64,000 nt of DNA, from contig JBCCZI010000005.1 of NCBI GenBank assembly GCA_039187815.1, positions 1-64,000 on the forward strand, given 5' to 3'. Source of the DNA: Thermohalobaculum sp039187815 (GTDB lineage Bacteria > Pseudomonadota > Alphaproteobacteria > Rhodobacterales > Rhodobacteraceae). The notes under the pieces are model-generated. The model did not search any database. It was not told the DNA's origin and worked only from the letters and a program-made list of their open reading frames with translations. Shown here piece by piece: positions 56,310 to 64,000 of the stretch; the first letter of the stretch is position 1; every line of letters begins with the position of its first letter. Position numbers and translations under genes: made by a program.

Positions 56310-56345
56310 TCTAGAGTCAAAGAACATTTCAGGAAAGGTTATACT

Positions 56346-58538
56346 ATGGCTGCCAGCGAAGACGTCGTCTTTGAGGGGCGATCGATACGAATGAAAGGGC
56401 CGCTCGCGGCGGCTCAGATGCAATTGTTGCGCGCCGAAGTTCGGGAGGGTGTCGGCAAAATAACTGAGATTGATATCGAGTTTCTGTCGACCAAGTACGA
56501 CATCAAGCTCGAGGATGTGATAGGAGAGCCGATTTCTATCGAGATCGACACTGCCCAGCAGAACATCCGCTATTTTAGCGGTATCTGCATTGAGGTTCTG
56601 TTCGAGGGTAGCTATCAGGGTCAGGCTCATTATTGCGCCAGCTTGCGGGCCTGGCCATGGATCATGACCCGCACCGCCGATTGCCGCATCTTCCAGGACA
56701 TGACTGTCTTGGACATCATGAAGGAGATATTCGGCGAGTATGGGTTCACGGATTACGAGGACAAGACGCAGAACGCCTTGACCCACAAGCGCAGCTTTTG
56801 CGTGCAATACCGGGAGACGGACTGGGATTTCATCTATCGGCTGATGGTTGAGGAGGGGCTTTACTTCTTCTTCGACTACTCACTGAAGAAATCTACTATG
56901 ATCTTGATGGCGGAGGCGGGGCAGCATTCCTCGATCACCGAAGAGTCCGATCTCGAATTTTGGTACAAGGATGACAAGCTGCGCATGCGCGGTGATCACA
57001 TCTTTGATTGGCGCGAGCTTGAGCGGATGCATTCGGGCAAGATCACCCTGAAAGACTATTCGTTTCAGGCCCCGGACAACGAATTGCTCGAAAACAGCGC
57101 CCTAGCCAGCGGAAAGCACAAATACAAAGACTATGAGATCTATGACTGGCACGGGCGGTACAAGGGCAAGGACAAGAACAACTCGAACAATGAGTCCGAA
57201 CGCGGCAAGCAGCTGGCGCGAGTCCGGATGGAGGCCCTGAAGGCTGAGCATGTGCGCTCACGCGGGGTGTCGAATGTGCGGACCTTGGCGCCCGGCTATC
57301 GCTTTAAGATGACCAACCATCCGCGCGTTCCCGCCAACCGGGAGTATCTGGTTGTCGAGGCGATTCACCAGTTCCAAATCGAGACGGACTACAACACGGG
57401 CGAGCTTGAGGAATCGGCGTTGGGCGAGCGGGTGCAGCTGGATCTTGAAAAGAACCCCGACCCCTACCGCGTGCACTTCTGGACCCAGCCGCACGATGTT
57501 GACTTCCGCATTCCCTATGAGTGCCCGCGTCCTCAGATCTCAGGCCTGCAGACCGCGGTGGTCCAGGGTCCAAGCGGCGATGAGATCTACACGGATGTCT
57601 ACGGCCGCGTGAAGGTCAAGTTCCACTGGGACCGCAATCCGGCCAAGAAAGAGGACCATGCGCTGACCTGCTGGATCCGCAAGGCTGAGAGCTGGGCGGG
57701 CCAGAGCTGGGGTATGCAGTGGGTCCCTCGGGTGGGCCAAGAGGTGGTGGTCGCCTTCGAGGAGGGAGACCCGGACCGTCCCTTGATTGTCGGCATGCTG
57801 TTCAACCAAAAGAACACGCACCCCGAGTTCCGCACAGCCGATCTTGCGGCGCCGACGCTTGCGACCACCGACGAGGACCAGAACAATCTCAGCTCGGCTC
57901 TGGCGGCGAACAAGAACCTGATGGGCTGGACCACACGCTCGACCAAGAGCGGCAGCGCCAGCACCTTCCATGAGCTGGCTTTCGACGACACCAAAGGCAG
58001 CGAGTTCGTCCGCTTCCAGTCCGAGCGGGACTATAAGCAGATCATCAAGAACAATGCCGAGGTGACGATCGGCATCGAACACGCCGATGCCGGCGACTTC
58101 ACCCAGACCATCAAGAACCACCGGACCGAAACGGTGGAGGAGGGCGATCACACCTTCAAGGTGGCCAAGGGCAAGGAAGTCTACCACGTCGAGGCCGATC
58201 GTGAGATGACGGTCAACGGCAGTCACACCGAGACGATCGAGGGCGATCAGACGGTCACGATCAGCGGCAGCCAGACGATCGACGTGACCGGCGAGATCAG
58301 CATCACCTCGCAGCAGAAGATCACGCTGAAGGTCGGCGGTTCCACAATCACGATCGACACCGCGTCGATCTCGATCGAGTCGCCGCAGATCTCGGTCGCC
58401 GGCAGCGGGTCGGTCGAGATCTCTGGTGGCATGGTCGATGTGGCCGGTGATGGTATGGTGACGATGGGCGCTCCCATGGTCGAGATCGCGGGCGATGGTA
58501 TGTGCACCGTCGACGGCGGTGTGGTCATGATCAATTGA
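56346..58538 (+). CDS. vgrG: T6SS spike protein VgrG (TssI)
   Basis: This 730-aa spike protein fuses gp27-like and gp5-like parts. The N-terminal base includes ISIEIDTAQQNIRYFSGICI and FCVQYRETDWDFIYRLMVEE. The OB-fold region has YTDVYGRVKVKFHWDRNP, CWIRKAESWAGQSWGMQWVP and EVVVAFEEGDPDRPLIVG. The C-terminus is a needle of short beta repeats (ITVS-like, to residue 730), with no toxin domain attached. Effectors must therefore bind separately. No PAAR-tip gene is seen nearby. Confidence 0.96.
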   Translation: MAASEDVVFEGRSIRMKGPLAAAQMQLLRAEVREGVGKITEIDIEFLSTKYDIKLEDVIGEPISIEIDTAQQNIRYFSGICIEVLFEGSYQGQAHYCASLRAWPWIMTRTADCRIFQDMTVLDIMKEIFGEYGFTDYEDKTQNALTHKRSFCVQYRETDWDFIYRLMVEEGLYFFFDYSLKKSTMILMAEAGQHSSITEESDLEFWYKDDKLRMRGDHIFDWRELERMHSGKITLKDYSFQAPDNELLENSALASGKHKYKDYEIYDWHGRYKGKDKNNSNNESERGKQLARVRMEALKAEHVRSRGVSNVRTLAPGYRFKMTNHPRVPANREYLVVEAIHQFQIETDYNTGELEESALGERVQLDLEKNPDPYRVHFWTQPHDVDFRIPYECPRPQISGLQTAVVQGPSGDEIYTDVYGRVKVKFHWDRNPAKKEDHALTCWIRKAESWAGQSWGMQWVPRVGQEVVVAFEEGDPDRPLIVGMLFNQKNTHPEFRTADLAAPTLATTDEDQNNLSSALAANKNLMGWTTRSTKSGSASTFHELAFDDTKGSEFVRFQSERDYKQIIKNNAEVTIGIEHADAGDFTQTIKNHRTETVEEGDHTFKVAKGKEVYHVEADREMTVNGSHTETIEGDQTVTISGSQTIDVTGEISITSQQKITLKVGGSTITIDTASISIESPQISVAGSGSVEISGGMVDVAGDGMVTMGAPMVEIAGDGMCTVDGGVVMIN

Positions 58539-58551
58539 GGAAGGCGGGTCC

Positions 58552-59166
58552 ATGAGCGAACTCGGACGTTTTGCCGATCTCAAGAAGTTCACGACCGAGA
58601 GCGCGCACGCCATGATGGTGCGTGAGCGTATCCAGTTGAAGACGCCGATCGCAGCGCCTGAGACGGCGTCGGTGCCCGTGGTGTTGGCAGAACTCGAGTC
58701 GGGCAAGGCCAAGGACCATGTGCTCGACATCCTGCACCTGATGGCCCACGGATTGCCCAAGCGTGAGGCGACCTGGTGGGCCTGTCTGGCGGGGCGCGAT
58801 CTCTACCCCAAGGAGCAGTCGGTCGATCCCCTGACGCTCTCGACGGCTGAGGCCTGGGTCTACAAGCCAAGCGACAAGACCCGCTCGGATGCCCGCACCG
58901 CCATGGAGAACGCCATGCCGGGCGACAAGACCAAGCTGTGTGCACTGGCGGCGACCTTTGCGCCGGGCACGCTCGGGCCTGGAGATCTCGAGGATTATGA
59001 GGCGCCGCCGGGCGCCGTCGGAGCGGCCGTCTTCGGCATGGTTCTGCGCTCACTGTATCTCGATCCCGTGCGCATTGGCCCCAAAGGCGAGATGCTGATC
59101 GAGCGAGGGCTCGATATTGCCCGAGGCGGCAATGGCCGAGTCGAGCCGGTGGCCGCGACGGGATGA
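58552..59166 (+). CDS. T6SS-associated protein of unknown function, DUF6931-like
   Basis: This 204-aa soluble protein follows vgrG by 13 bases. It is helix-rich with the central HLMAHGLPKREATWWACLAG, followed by TAEAWVYKPSDKTRSDARTA and a later GAVGAAVFGMVLRSLYLDPV. I recall this layout as the DUF6931 family found in proteobacterial T6SS loci, but I am not certain of the number. No enzymatic motif is visible. A chaperone or adaptor for VgrG cargo is the likeliest role from position alone. Confidence 0.6.
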   Translation: MSELGRFADLKKFTTESAHAMMVRERIQLKTPIAAPETASVPVVLAELESGKAKDHVLDILHLMAHGLPKREATWWACLAGRDLYPKEQSVDPLTLSTAEAWVYKPSDKTRSDARTAMENAMPGDKTKLCALAATFAPGTLGPGDLEDYEAPPGAVGAAVFGMVLRSLYLDPVRIGPKGEMLIERGLDIARGGNGRVEPVAATG

Positions 59167-59281
59167 CCCAAGGGGAGCGTGCGCTTGTGCCCGGGCGCTG
59201 CCCCATGCATGGTGGGTCGAGCTGCGGTGCGCCTGCTCGGTTCGGGCTGGGGCGTGCCGTGCGTGCTGAGCGGAGGAGCTC

Positions 59282-61126
59282 GTGGGACTGACGTTGACGC
59301 CCGAGGGAAGCGGTCTGATGCCCGACGGCGTGCGTCCGACCGAGATGCGCGACGGCGTGTTGACCATCGGTCGGCGGGAGGACAATGACCTCGTGCTCCC
59401 CGATCCTGACCGGATCGTCTCGAGCCAGCACTGCATCATCGAACAGAGGGGCAACGACTATTTCATTACGGACAACAGCACCAACGGGACCGTGTTGAAC
59501 CACTCCCAGCCACTGGTGCGCGGGCAGGCCATGCCGCTTAACCCGGGCGACGTGATCACGCTCGGACAGTATGAGTTCCGCGTGCAGATCGAGGACGGGC
59601 TGGGCGGGCCGGTTGCGGCACCCGACCCCTATGCCGATCTGCCGCCGCCGCTCGAGCAGGGCTCCTATGCCCAGCCCGTGCAGAGCGGGCACCGCCACGA
59701 TCTGAACGAGGATCTGGACGACCCGCTTGGGGCGGGCGGGGACGACGATCTGCTCGGCATCCTCGAGGGACCTGCCACCGGGGCGGCGGTTCGAGGCGGG
59801 CGCCAACCGTTCATCCCGGACGATCCGCTCGGTGGGCCACCCGGCGGCTTTGGCGGAAACGATCCCTTTGGCAAAGCAACCGATCCGCTGGCGGCGGGCG
59901 GCGATCCGATGGCTGAGCTCGGCGGCTCGGATGGGGGCGGTGCCTTGTTGCCCGGCGATGCCGATCCTCTGGCGCCCGGTGGCGCCGGCGAGGACGACTG
60001 GTTGTCCGCTCAGCAAGGGGCGCGGGCGGATCATGCGGCCAGCACGGCCTCTTATTATGCTGGGCCGAAACAAGCGGGCTCGATGATCCCGGATGATTTC
60101 GATGCGGAGTTCGGTGGCGGCGGTGCGCCGGCGGCCCCTGCGCCCGCGGTACCGCCTGCGGATCCCTTCGCCGATGGCCCGCCCTTGGCATCTGGTGCAC
60201 CCGCTTCCGCCGATCCGTTGGCCGCACCCTCAGGAGATCCACTGGATCTGCCGCCCGCCACGCCCGAACCGCCGGCCAGCCCACCGCCTCCTGCGCCAGC
60301 GGCCCGCGCCGCGCCACCGGCCGCAGCACCCGCACCGCTGCCGCCAGAAGACGACGCAGACAGCACAAACCCTTTTGACGTTGCGCCGAAAGAGGCTTCG
60401 CCGGCACCGCCGCCCGCCGCACCCCGGGCGCAGCGCGTGGATCCGCCCGCGGCCCCGCGGCCCGCGCCACCGCCGGCGCAGCCGATCGCAGCTCCAGCGG
60501 CGGCGGCCGCAGACCCGGCTCCCCCGGCCAGCCCCGCCACGCCGATGCCCAGCGAGCCGGCTCGGGCATTCCTTGCGGCCGCAGGGGCCGGCGACCTCCC
60601 CGTAACCGATGCGGAGCTCGCTGAGACCATGGAGCGCCTCGGTCGCGCCTTTGGAACCATGGTCGTGGGGCTGCGCGAGGTTCTGATGACCCGCAGCAGC
60701 ATCAAGGACGAGTTCCGCATGAGCCGGACCCAGATCCAGGCTGGCGGCAACAATCCGCTCAAATTCTCGGTTAGCCCCGAGCAGGCGCTTGAGGCGATGG
60801 TGCGCCCGGCCGTCCGTGGCTATATGCGGGCCGATGACGCCGCCGACAGCGCGCTGAAGGACATCAAGGCCCACGAACTCGCGACCATGGCGGGCATGCA
60901 GGCGGCCTTCAAAGCGATCCTGGCGAGGCTCGATCCGAAGGAACTGGCCGGCAGGCTCGAAGAGGGCGGCGGCCTCTCCAGCCTGCTCTCTGGCAAGAAA
61001 GCGCGGTATTGGGAGATCTACGAGAAGATGTACTCCGAGATCGCGCGCGACGCCGAGGACGATTTCCACTCCTTGTTCGGCAAGGAGTTCGCCCGCGCCT
61101 ACCAAGAGCAGCTCAGCAAGCTCTGA
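59282..61126 (+). CDS. tagH: T6SS FHA-domain protein TagH
   Basis: This 614-aa protein has an N-terminal forkhead-associated domain (about residues 8-105). It shows LTIGRREDNDLVLPD, IVSSQHCIIEQRGNDYFITD and NSTNGTVLN, where the Arg, Ser and Asn residues bind phosphothreonine. A disordered Gly/Asp, then Pro/Ala-rich linker covers about residues 115-435. The C-terminal TagH domain (about residues 440-614) contains MTRSSIKDEFRMSRTQIQAG and NNPLKFSVSPEQALEAM. It starts with GTG. A Thr-kinase pathway may regulate the T6SS, but no kinase gene is in the window. Confidence 0.92.
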   Translation: MGLTLTPEGSGLMPDGVRPTEMRDGVLTIGRREDNDLVLPDPDRIVSSQHCIIEQRGNDYFITDNSTNGTVLNHSQPLVRGQAMPLNPGDVITLGQYEFRVQIEDGLGGPVAAPDPYADLPPPLEQGSYAQPVQSGHRHDLNEDLDDPLGAGGDDDLLGILEGPATGAAVRGGRQPFIPDDPLGGPPGGFGGNDPFGKATDPLAAGGDPMAELGGSDGGGALLPGDADPLAPGGAGEDDWLSAQQGARADHAASTASYYAGPKQAGSMIPDDFDAEFGGGGAPAAPAPAVPPADPFADGPPLASGAPASADPLAAPSGDPLDLPPATPEPPASPPPPAPAARAAPPAAAPAPLPPEDDADSTNPFDVAPKEASPAPPPAAPRAQRVDPPAAPRPAPPPAQPIAAPAAAAADPAPPASPATPMPSEPARAFLAAAGAGDLPVTDAELAETMERLGRAFGTMVVGLREVLMTRSSIKDEFRMSRTQIQAGGNNPLKFSVSPEQALEAMVRPAVRGYMRADDAADSALKDIKAHELATMAGMQAAFKAILARLDPKELAGRLEEGGGLSSLLSGKKARYWEIYEKMYSEIARDAEDDFHSLFGKEFARAYQEQLSKL

Positions 61127-61158
61127 GACGCAAACCCATGACGTTAGGAGGATAATCC

Positions 61159-61626
61159 ATGCAGCGCACGAGCACAGGGCGGATGGCCCACATCGTCCCA
61201 TGCGTGGCCTTGGCCCTGGCCATCACCGCCTGTGCCGAGCCGCCCCCGGCGCCCACCGGGGTTGCGCTGGCGCTGGCGACGACGGCCGAGATGAATGGCG
61301 GCAACCCGGCCAAGGTCCAGGTCTTCTATCTGACCTCGGATGCGAATTTTTTGGCGGCGGATTACTTCTCGCTGATCAACGAGCCCGGCGCGACGCTGGG
61401 CCAGGATCTGGTGGCGGTCGATGAGTTCTTGATGGCCCCGGGCGACACCGCCGAGGACACCAAGACTTTCGATCTGGCCGTGCCCTATATCGGCGCGGTC
61501 GTGGGCCTTCGCGAGATCGACCAGCCGGGCTGGCGAGCCCTGTCCGAGATGACGCCACGCGCCCCGAACGCGGTCGCCTTGACCGTCGGGGGGGATGGCG
61601 CGACATTCGAGGCCGTGGCTCAATGA
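61159..61626 (+). CDS. tssJ: T6SS outer-membrane lipoprotein TssJ
   Basis: This 155-aa protein has a lipoprotein signal with lipobox ITAC and lipidated Cys25. The mature part (PAKVQVFYLTSDANFLAADY and VGLREIDQPGWRAL) matches the TssJ transthyretin-like fold that anchors TssM to the outer membrane. An AGGAGG site precedes the start, which supports this codon over an internal methionine. It is 33 bases before tssK. Confidence 0.9.
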   Translation: MQRTSTGRMAHIVPCVALALAITACAEPPPAPTGVALALATTAEMNGGNPAKVQVFYLTSDANFLAADYFSLINEPGATLGQDLVAVDEFLMAPGDTAEDTKTFDLAVPYIGAVVGLREIDQPGWRALSEMTPRAPNAVALTVGGDGATFEAVAQ

Positions 61627-61659
61627 CGGGACGGTCCCGGTTGAGGCGAGGGAGCCGGC

Positions 61660-63000
61660 GTGTCCTGGGAGAATAAAGTCATCTGGAGCGAAGGGCTGTT
61701 TCTGCAGCCTCACCACCTCCAACAGCAGACGCGGTACACCGAGACGCTGGTCTCGCATGTGACGCGGTCCATGGCCCCTTATCCATGGGGGGTCACCGAA
61801 TTCGCGCTTGACGATGAGTTGCTGAAGCTCGGGAAGATCGCGCTGAAATCCTGTGCCGGGGTGACCCCGGACGGGGCGGCTTTTCGTGTGCCCCAGACCG
61901 ATGCGTTGCCGCCTGCGCTGGATGTGCCCGAGACGGTCAAGAACTGTGTGGTGTATCTGGCGGTGGCGACGCGCCGTCCGGGGGCCGTCGAGATCACGCT
62001 CGAAGAGGGCGAGACCTCGGCCGCCCGCTACAGCTCCGAAGAGATCGAGCTTACGGATGTCATGGGGCGCGATCGGCGCCCTGTGACCGTGGCGATCGGC
62101 AAGCTACGCCTGCAGATCGCGCTCGATGTCGACGATCTGTCGGACCTGCTGACCATCCCGGTAGCCAAGATCGTCGAGGTGCGGGCGGACAACTCGATCG
62201 TGCTCGACCGGGCTTTTATCCCGAGCGTGCTCGACATCCGCGCCGCGCCTGCGCTGTCGGGCTTTGTCACCGAGCTTGAGGGCATGATCAATCAGCGGGC
62301 CGAGGCGCTGGCCGGCCGGATCAACTCCGGCGGCGGTGCAAAGGGCGTGGCAGACATCTCCGATTTTATGCTGCTCACGGTCTGCAATCGCGTCTTGCCG
62401 CAGTTGCGGCATCTGGGCGGGATCGAGAACTTCCATCCCGAGGATGCGTTCCGTTACTTCGTTGGGTTGGCAGGAGAACTCGCCACCTTTCTAAGCCAAG
62501 ACAAGCGGGCGCAGCAGTTCCCGCCCTATCGCCATGATGATCTGACGGGCGTGTTCCAGCCGGTGATGCGGGCGCTGCGGCAATATCTCTCGGCGGTGCT
62601 CGAGCAGACTGCGATCGCGATCCCGCTCGAGGAACGCAAATACGGCGTCCGCGTCGGCGTGATCGCCGACAAGCGCCTGCTGAGCAACGCAACCTTTGTG
62701 ATGGCGGTCAAAGCGGATGTGGCCGCCGAGCAGATCCGCCGGCACATGCCGACCCAGGCCAAGGTCGGCCCGGTCGAGAGCATCCGGCAACTGGTCAACT
62801 CGGCCCTGCCAGGGATCGGGCTGAGGCCGCTGCCGGTGGCCCCGCGGCAAATCCCTTTCCATGCGGGTGTTGTGTATTTCGAGCTGGACAGCGATAGTCC
62901 ATTCTGGAAGCAGATGACCACCTCTGGGGGGCTCGCAATTTTCGTGCCCGGAGAGCTGCCCGGATTGAACATGGAGTTGTGGGCCATCCGCAATCAGTGA
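61660..63000 (+). CDS. tssK: T6SS baseplate-membrane connector TssK
   Basis: This 446-aa trimeric protein links the baseplate to TssL/TssM. It begins with the family hallmark VIWSEGLFLQPHHLQQQTRY. The shoulder domain and C-terminal head are present, with GGIENFHPEDAFRYFVGLAG and IPFHAGVVYFELDSDSPFWK near the end. It uses a GTG start after GAGGGAG. It ends 18 bases before tssL. Confidence 0.96.
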   Translation: MSWENKVIWSEGLFLQPHHLQQQTRYTETLVSHVTRSMAPYPWGVTEFALDDELLKLGKIALKSCAGVTPDGAAFRVPQTDALPPALDVPETVKNCVVYLAVATRRPGAVEITLEEGETSAARYSSEEIELTDVMGRDRRPVTVAIGKLRLQIALDVDDLSDLLTIPVAKIVEVRADNSIVLDRAFIPSVLDIRAAPALSGFVTELEGMINQRAEALAGRINSGGGAKGVADISDFMLLTVCNRVLPQLRHLGGIENFHPEDAFRYFVGLAGELATFLSQDKRAQQFPPYRHDDLTGVFQPVMRALRQYLSAVLEQTAIAIPLEERKYGVRVGVIADKRLLSNATFVMAVKADVAAEQIRRHMPTQAKVGPVESIRQLVNSALPGIGLRPLPVAPRQIPFHAGVVYFELDSDSPFWKQMTTSGGLAIFVPGELPGLNMELWAIRNQ

Positions 63001-63018
63001 CGTCCCGGGAGGCGCGTT

Positions 63019-64000
63019 ATGAACCAGGACGATCCCTTTGCCGAGCCGAGCGACACCGAGCGCACGGTGATCCAGCCCATACCGCAGGCGGCGCGCCCCA
63101 TGGCGCCGCCGCAGCAACAGCCGGTGCCGCAGCAGGCGCCACAGCAACGCGCGCACAGCGGCGCGCCGATGCCCGGCGGCACTGTGGCGGTCGAGGCGGC
63201 GCTTTCGGGGCTGAACCCGCTCTGTGCGGCCGCTGCGCCGCTCTTCTCATTGGTGGGGCGGATCCGCAACCGTGCGCAGCACCCAAATCCCGAGGTGCTC
63301 CGCCAGAGCGTGGCCCGCGAGATCAAAGCGTTCGAGCAACGCGCCCTCGAATCCCAAATCCCCGTCCAGACCTTGCGGATCGCCCGTTATCTGGTCTGTG
63401 CGACCATCGACGATGTCGTGCTGAACACGCCTTGGGGTGAGCAGAGCGCCTGGCGCCAGCAGAGCATGGTTGGCACTTTCCACAAGGAGACCGTGGGCGG
63501 CGACCGGGTCTTTGACCTGTTGACCCGGCTCGAGCAGGAGCCCGCGCGCCACAAGGATCTGGTCGAGTTCCTCTATGTCTGTCTGTCGCTCGGCTTTGAG
63601 GGGCGCCTGCGCATCGAGGAGCGCGGCTCGGAGAAGCATTTTCAGCTCCGCGACGGGCTCGCCCGCGTGATCCGCGATCAGCGCGGCGCCATCGAGCGGG
63701 ATCTCTCGCCGCGATGGAAGGGCATCAACCTGCCGCACCGCGCCATCGCCGCCTTTGCCCCGATCTGGATGATCACGGCCCTGACGGTCGGGCTGTTGCT
63801 GATGATCTTCCTCGGCTTCTCCTTCTTTTTGCGCGGCGATGTGGAGCGGGTGCAGGGCCAGCTGGTCAGCCTGATCAGCGCCGCGCCTGTGGACTTTGCG
63901 CGCAAGGCGCCGCCTCCGCCGCCCCCACCCCCACCGCCCCCCGAGGTGCAGGCGCAGACCGAGTTCGCCGAGGTGCGCGGCTTCCTCGACGATGAGGTCG
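63019..64000 (+). CDS. tssL: T6SS inner-membrane protein TssL, cut by the window end
   Basis: The first 327 codons are in the window. The N-terminus is a Gln/Pro-rich extension of about 60 residues, followed by the cytoplasmic DotU domain (ARYLVCATIDDVVLNTPWGE, FLYVCLSLGFEGRLRIEERG). One membrane span lies at about residues 250-275. A run of ten prolines follows the membrane span, then EVQAQTEFAEVRGFLDDEV at the edge. An extended periplasmic part suggests the TssL type with an added OmpA-like peptidoglycan-binding domain. Start codon is supported by GGGAGGCGCG. Confidence 0.92.
   Translation, partial: MNQDDPFAEPSDTERTVIQPIPQAARPMAPPQQQPVPQQAPQQRAHSGAPMPGGTVAVEAALSGLNPLCAAAAPLFSLVGRIRNRAQHPNPEVLRQSVAREIKAFEQRALESQIPVQTLRIARYLVCATIDDVVLNTPWGEQSAWRQQSMVGTFHKETVGGDRVFDLLTRLEQEPARHKDLVEFLYVCLSLGFEGRLRIEERGSEKHFQLRDGLARVIRDQRGAIERDLSPRWKGINLPHRAIAAFAPIWMITALTVGLLLMIFLGFSFFLRGDVERVQGQLVSLISAAPVDFARKAPPPPPPPPPPPEVQAQTEFAEVRGFLDDEV

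Noticed and set aside
58150..58538. Short near-repeats at the VgrG C-terminus considered as a CRISPR or DNA repeat array
   Set aside because: They are coding repeats of the beta-needle typical of VgrG, not DNA-level direct repeats with spacers.
59167..59281. PAAR-like or effector gene between the DUF6931-like gene and tagH
   Set aside because: The stretch is only 115 bases, and the short frame crossing it has no PAAR motif and runs into tagH out of frame.

Overview
The window is high-GC, gene-dense DNA from an alphaproteobacterium. It is most like the Rhodobacterales (Roseobacter/Paracoccus group), judged from the MipZ-type ATPase, AcuI, the Rhodobacterales-style Prs and the exosortase-type C-terminal tail on one protein. 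No rRNA, tRNA, CRISPR array, phage or insertion sequence was recognised. The left 40 kb is ordinary chromosome in short operons. The right 23 kb is a type VI secretion (T6SS) locus that runs off the window end.

Left part. 0.2-5.1 kb: MipZ-like ATPase, ribosomal protein L31, an OmpA-domain protein, PRPP synthetase and small unknown genes. 5.1-9.6 kb: a FadR-type regulator divergent from acrylyl-CoA reductase AcuI, then a class-V aminotransferase, RsmD and an HSD10-like dehydrogenase. 9.6-12.5 kb: two peroxiredoxin-type proteins around an AraC regulator, then an exosortase-substrate-like protein. 12.5-17 kb: a DUF482 acyltransferase and a type I secretion ABC/HlyD pair. 17.4-19 kb: an MlaC-like protein, a thioesterase and a cytochrome c. 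19.2-22 kb: an overlapping cobalamin run cobT-cobS-cobC-cobU. 22-25.4 kb: a small secreted Gly/Tyr-rich protein with a broken paralogue beside it, a patatin and a single-pass membrane protein. 25.4-28.9 kb: mfd. 29-40.4 kb: a LysE exporter, a four-gene polar amino-acid ABC transporter, a gene split by an in-frame stop, a tautomerase, a hydantoin-type racemase divergent from a dihydropyrimidinase, an EamA exporter, a dimethylformamidase large-subunit homologue and a polytopic membrane protein. Together these suggest scavenging of nitrogen from amides and cyclic ureides.

T6SS locus (40.7-64 kb, all on the + strand): tssA, tssB, tssC, two divergent hcp genes, tagJ, tssE, tssF, tssG, tssH (clpV), a voltage-gated channel gene, a TssB-TssC fusion gene, a 96-aa unknown, vgrG, a 204-aa unknown, an FHA gene (tagH), tssJ, tssK and the start of tssL. 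tssM and a PAAR gene are not in the window and may lie beyond it.

Two genes in this locus stand out. One encodes a NavAb-like sodium channel (filter TLESWS) with a second complete voltage-sensor domain fused in front. The other fuses TssB-like and TssC-like sheath domains, lacks the TssC C-terminal region, and ends in an acidic tail with a DLDALL motif repeated every 23-25 residues. A T6SS coupled to membrane potential is the most interesting hypothesis here, but it rests only on gene position and domain content.
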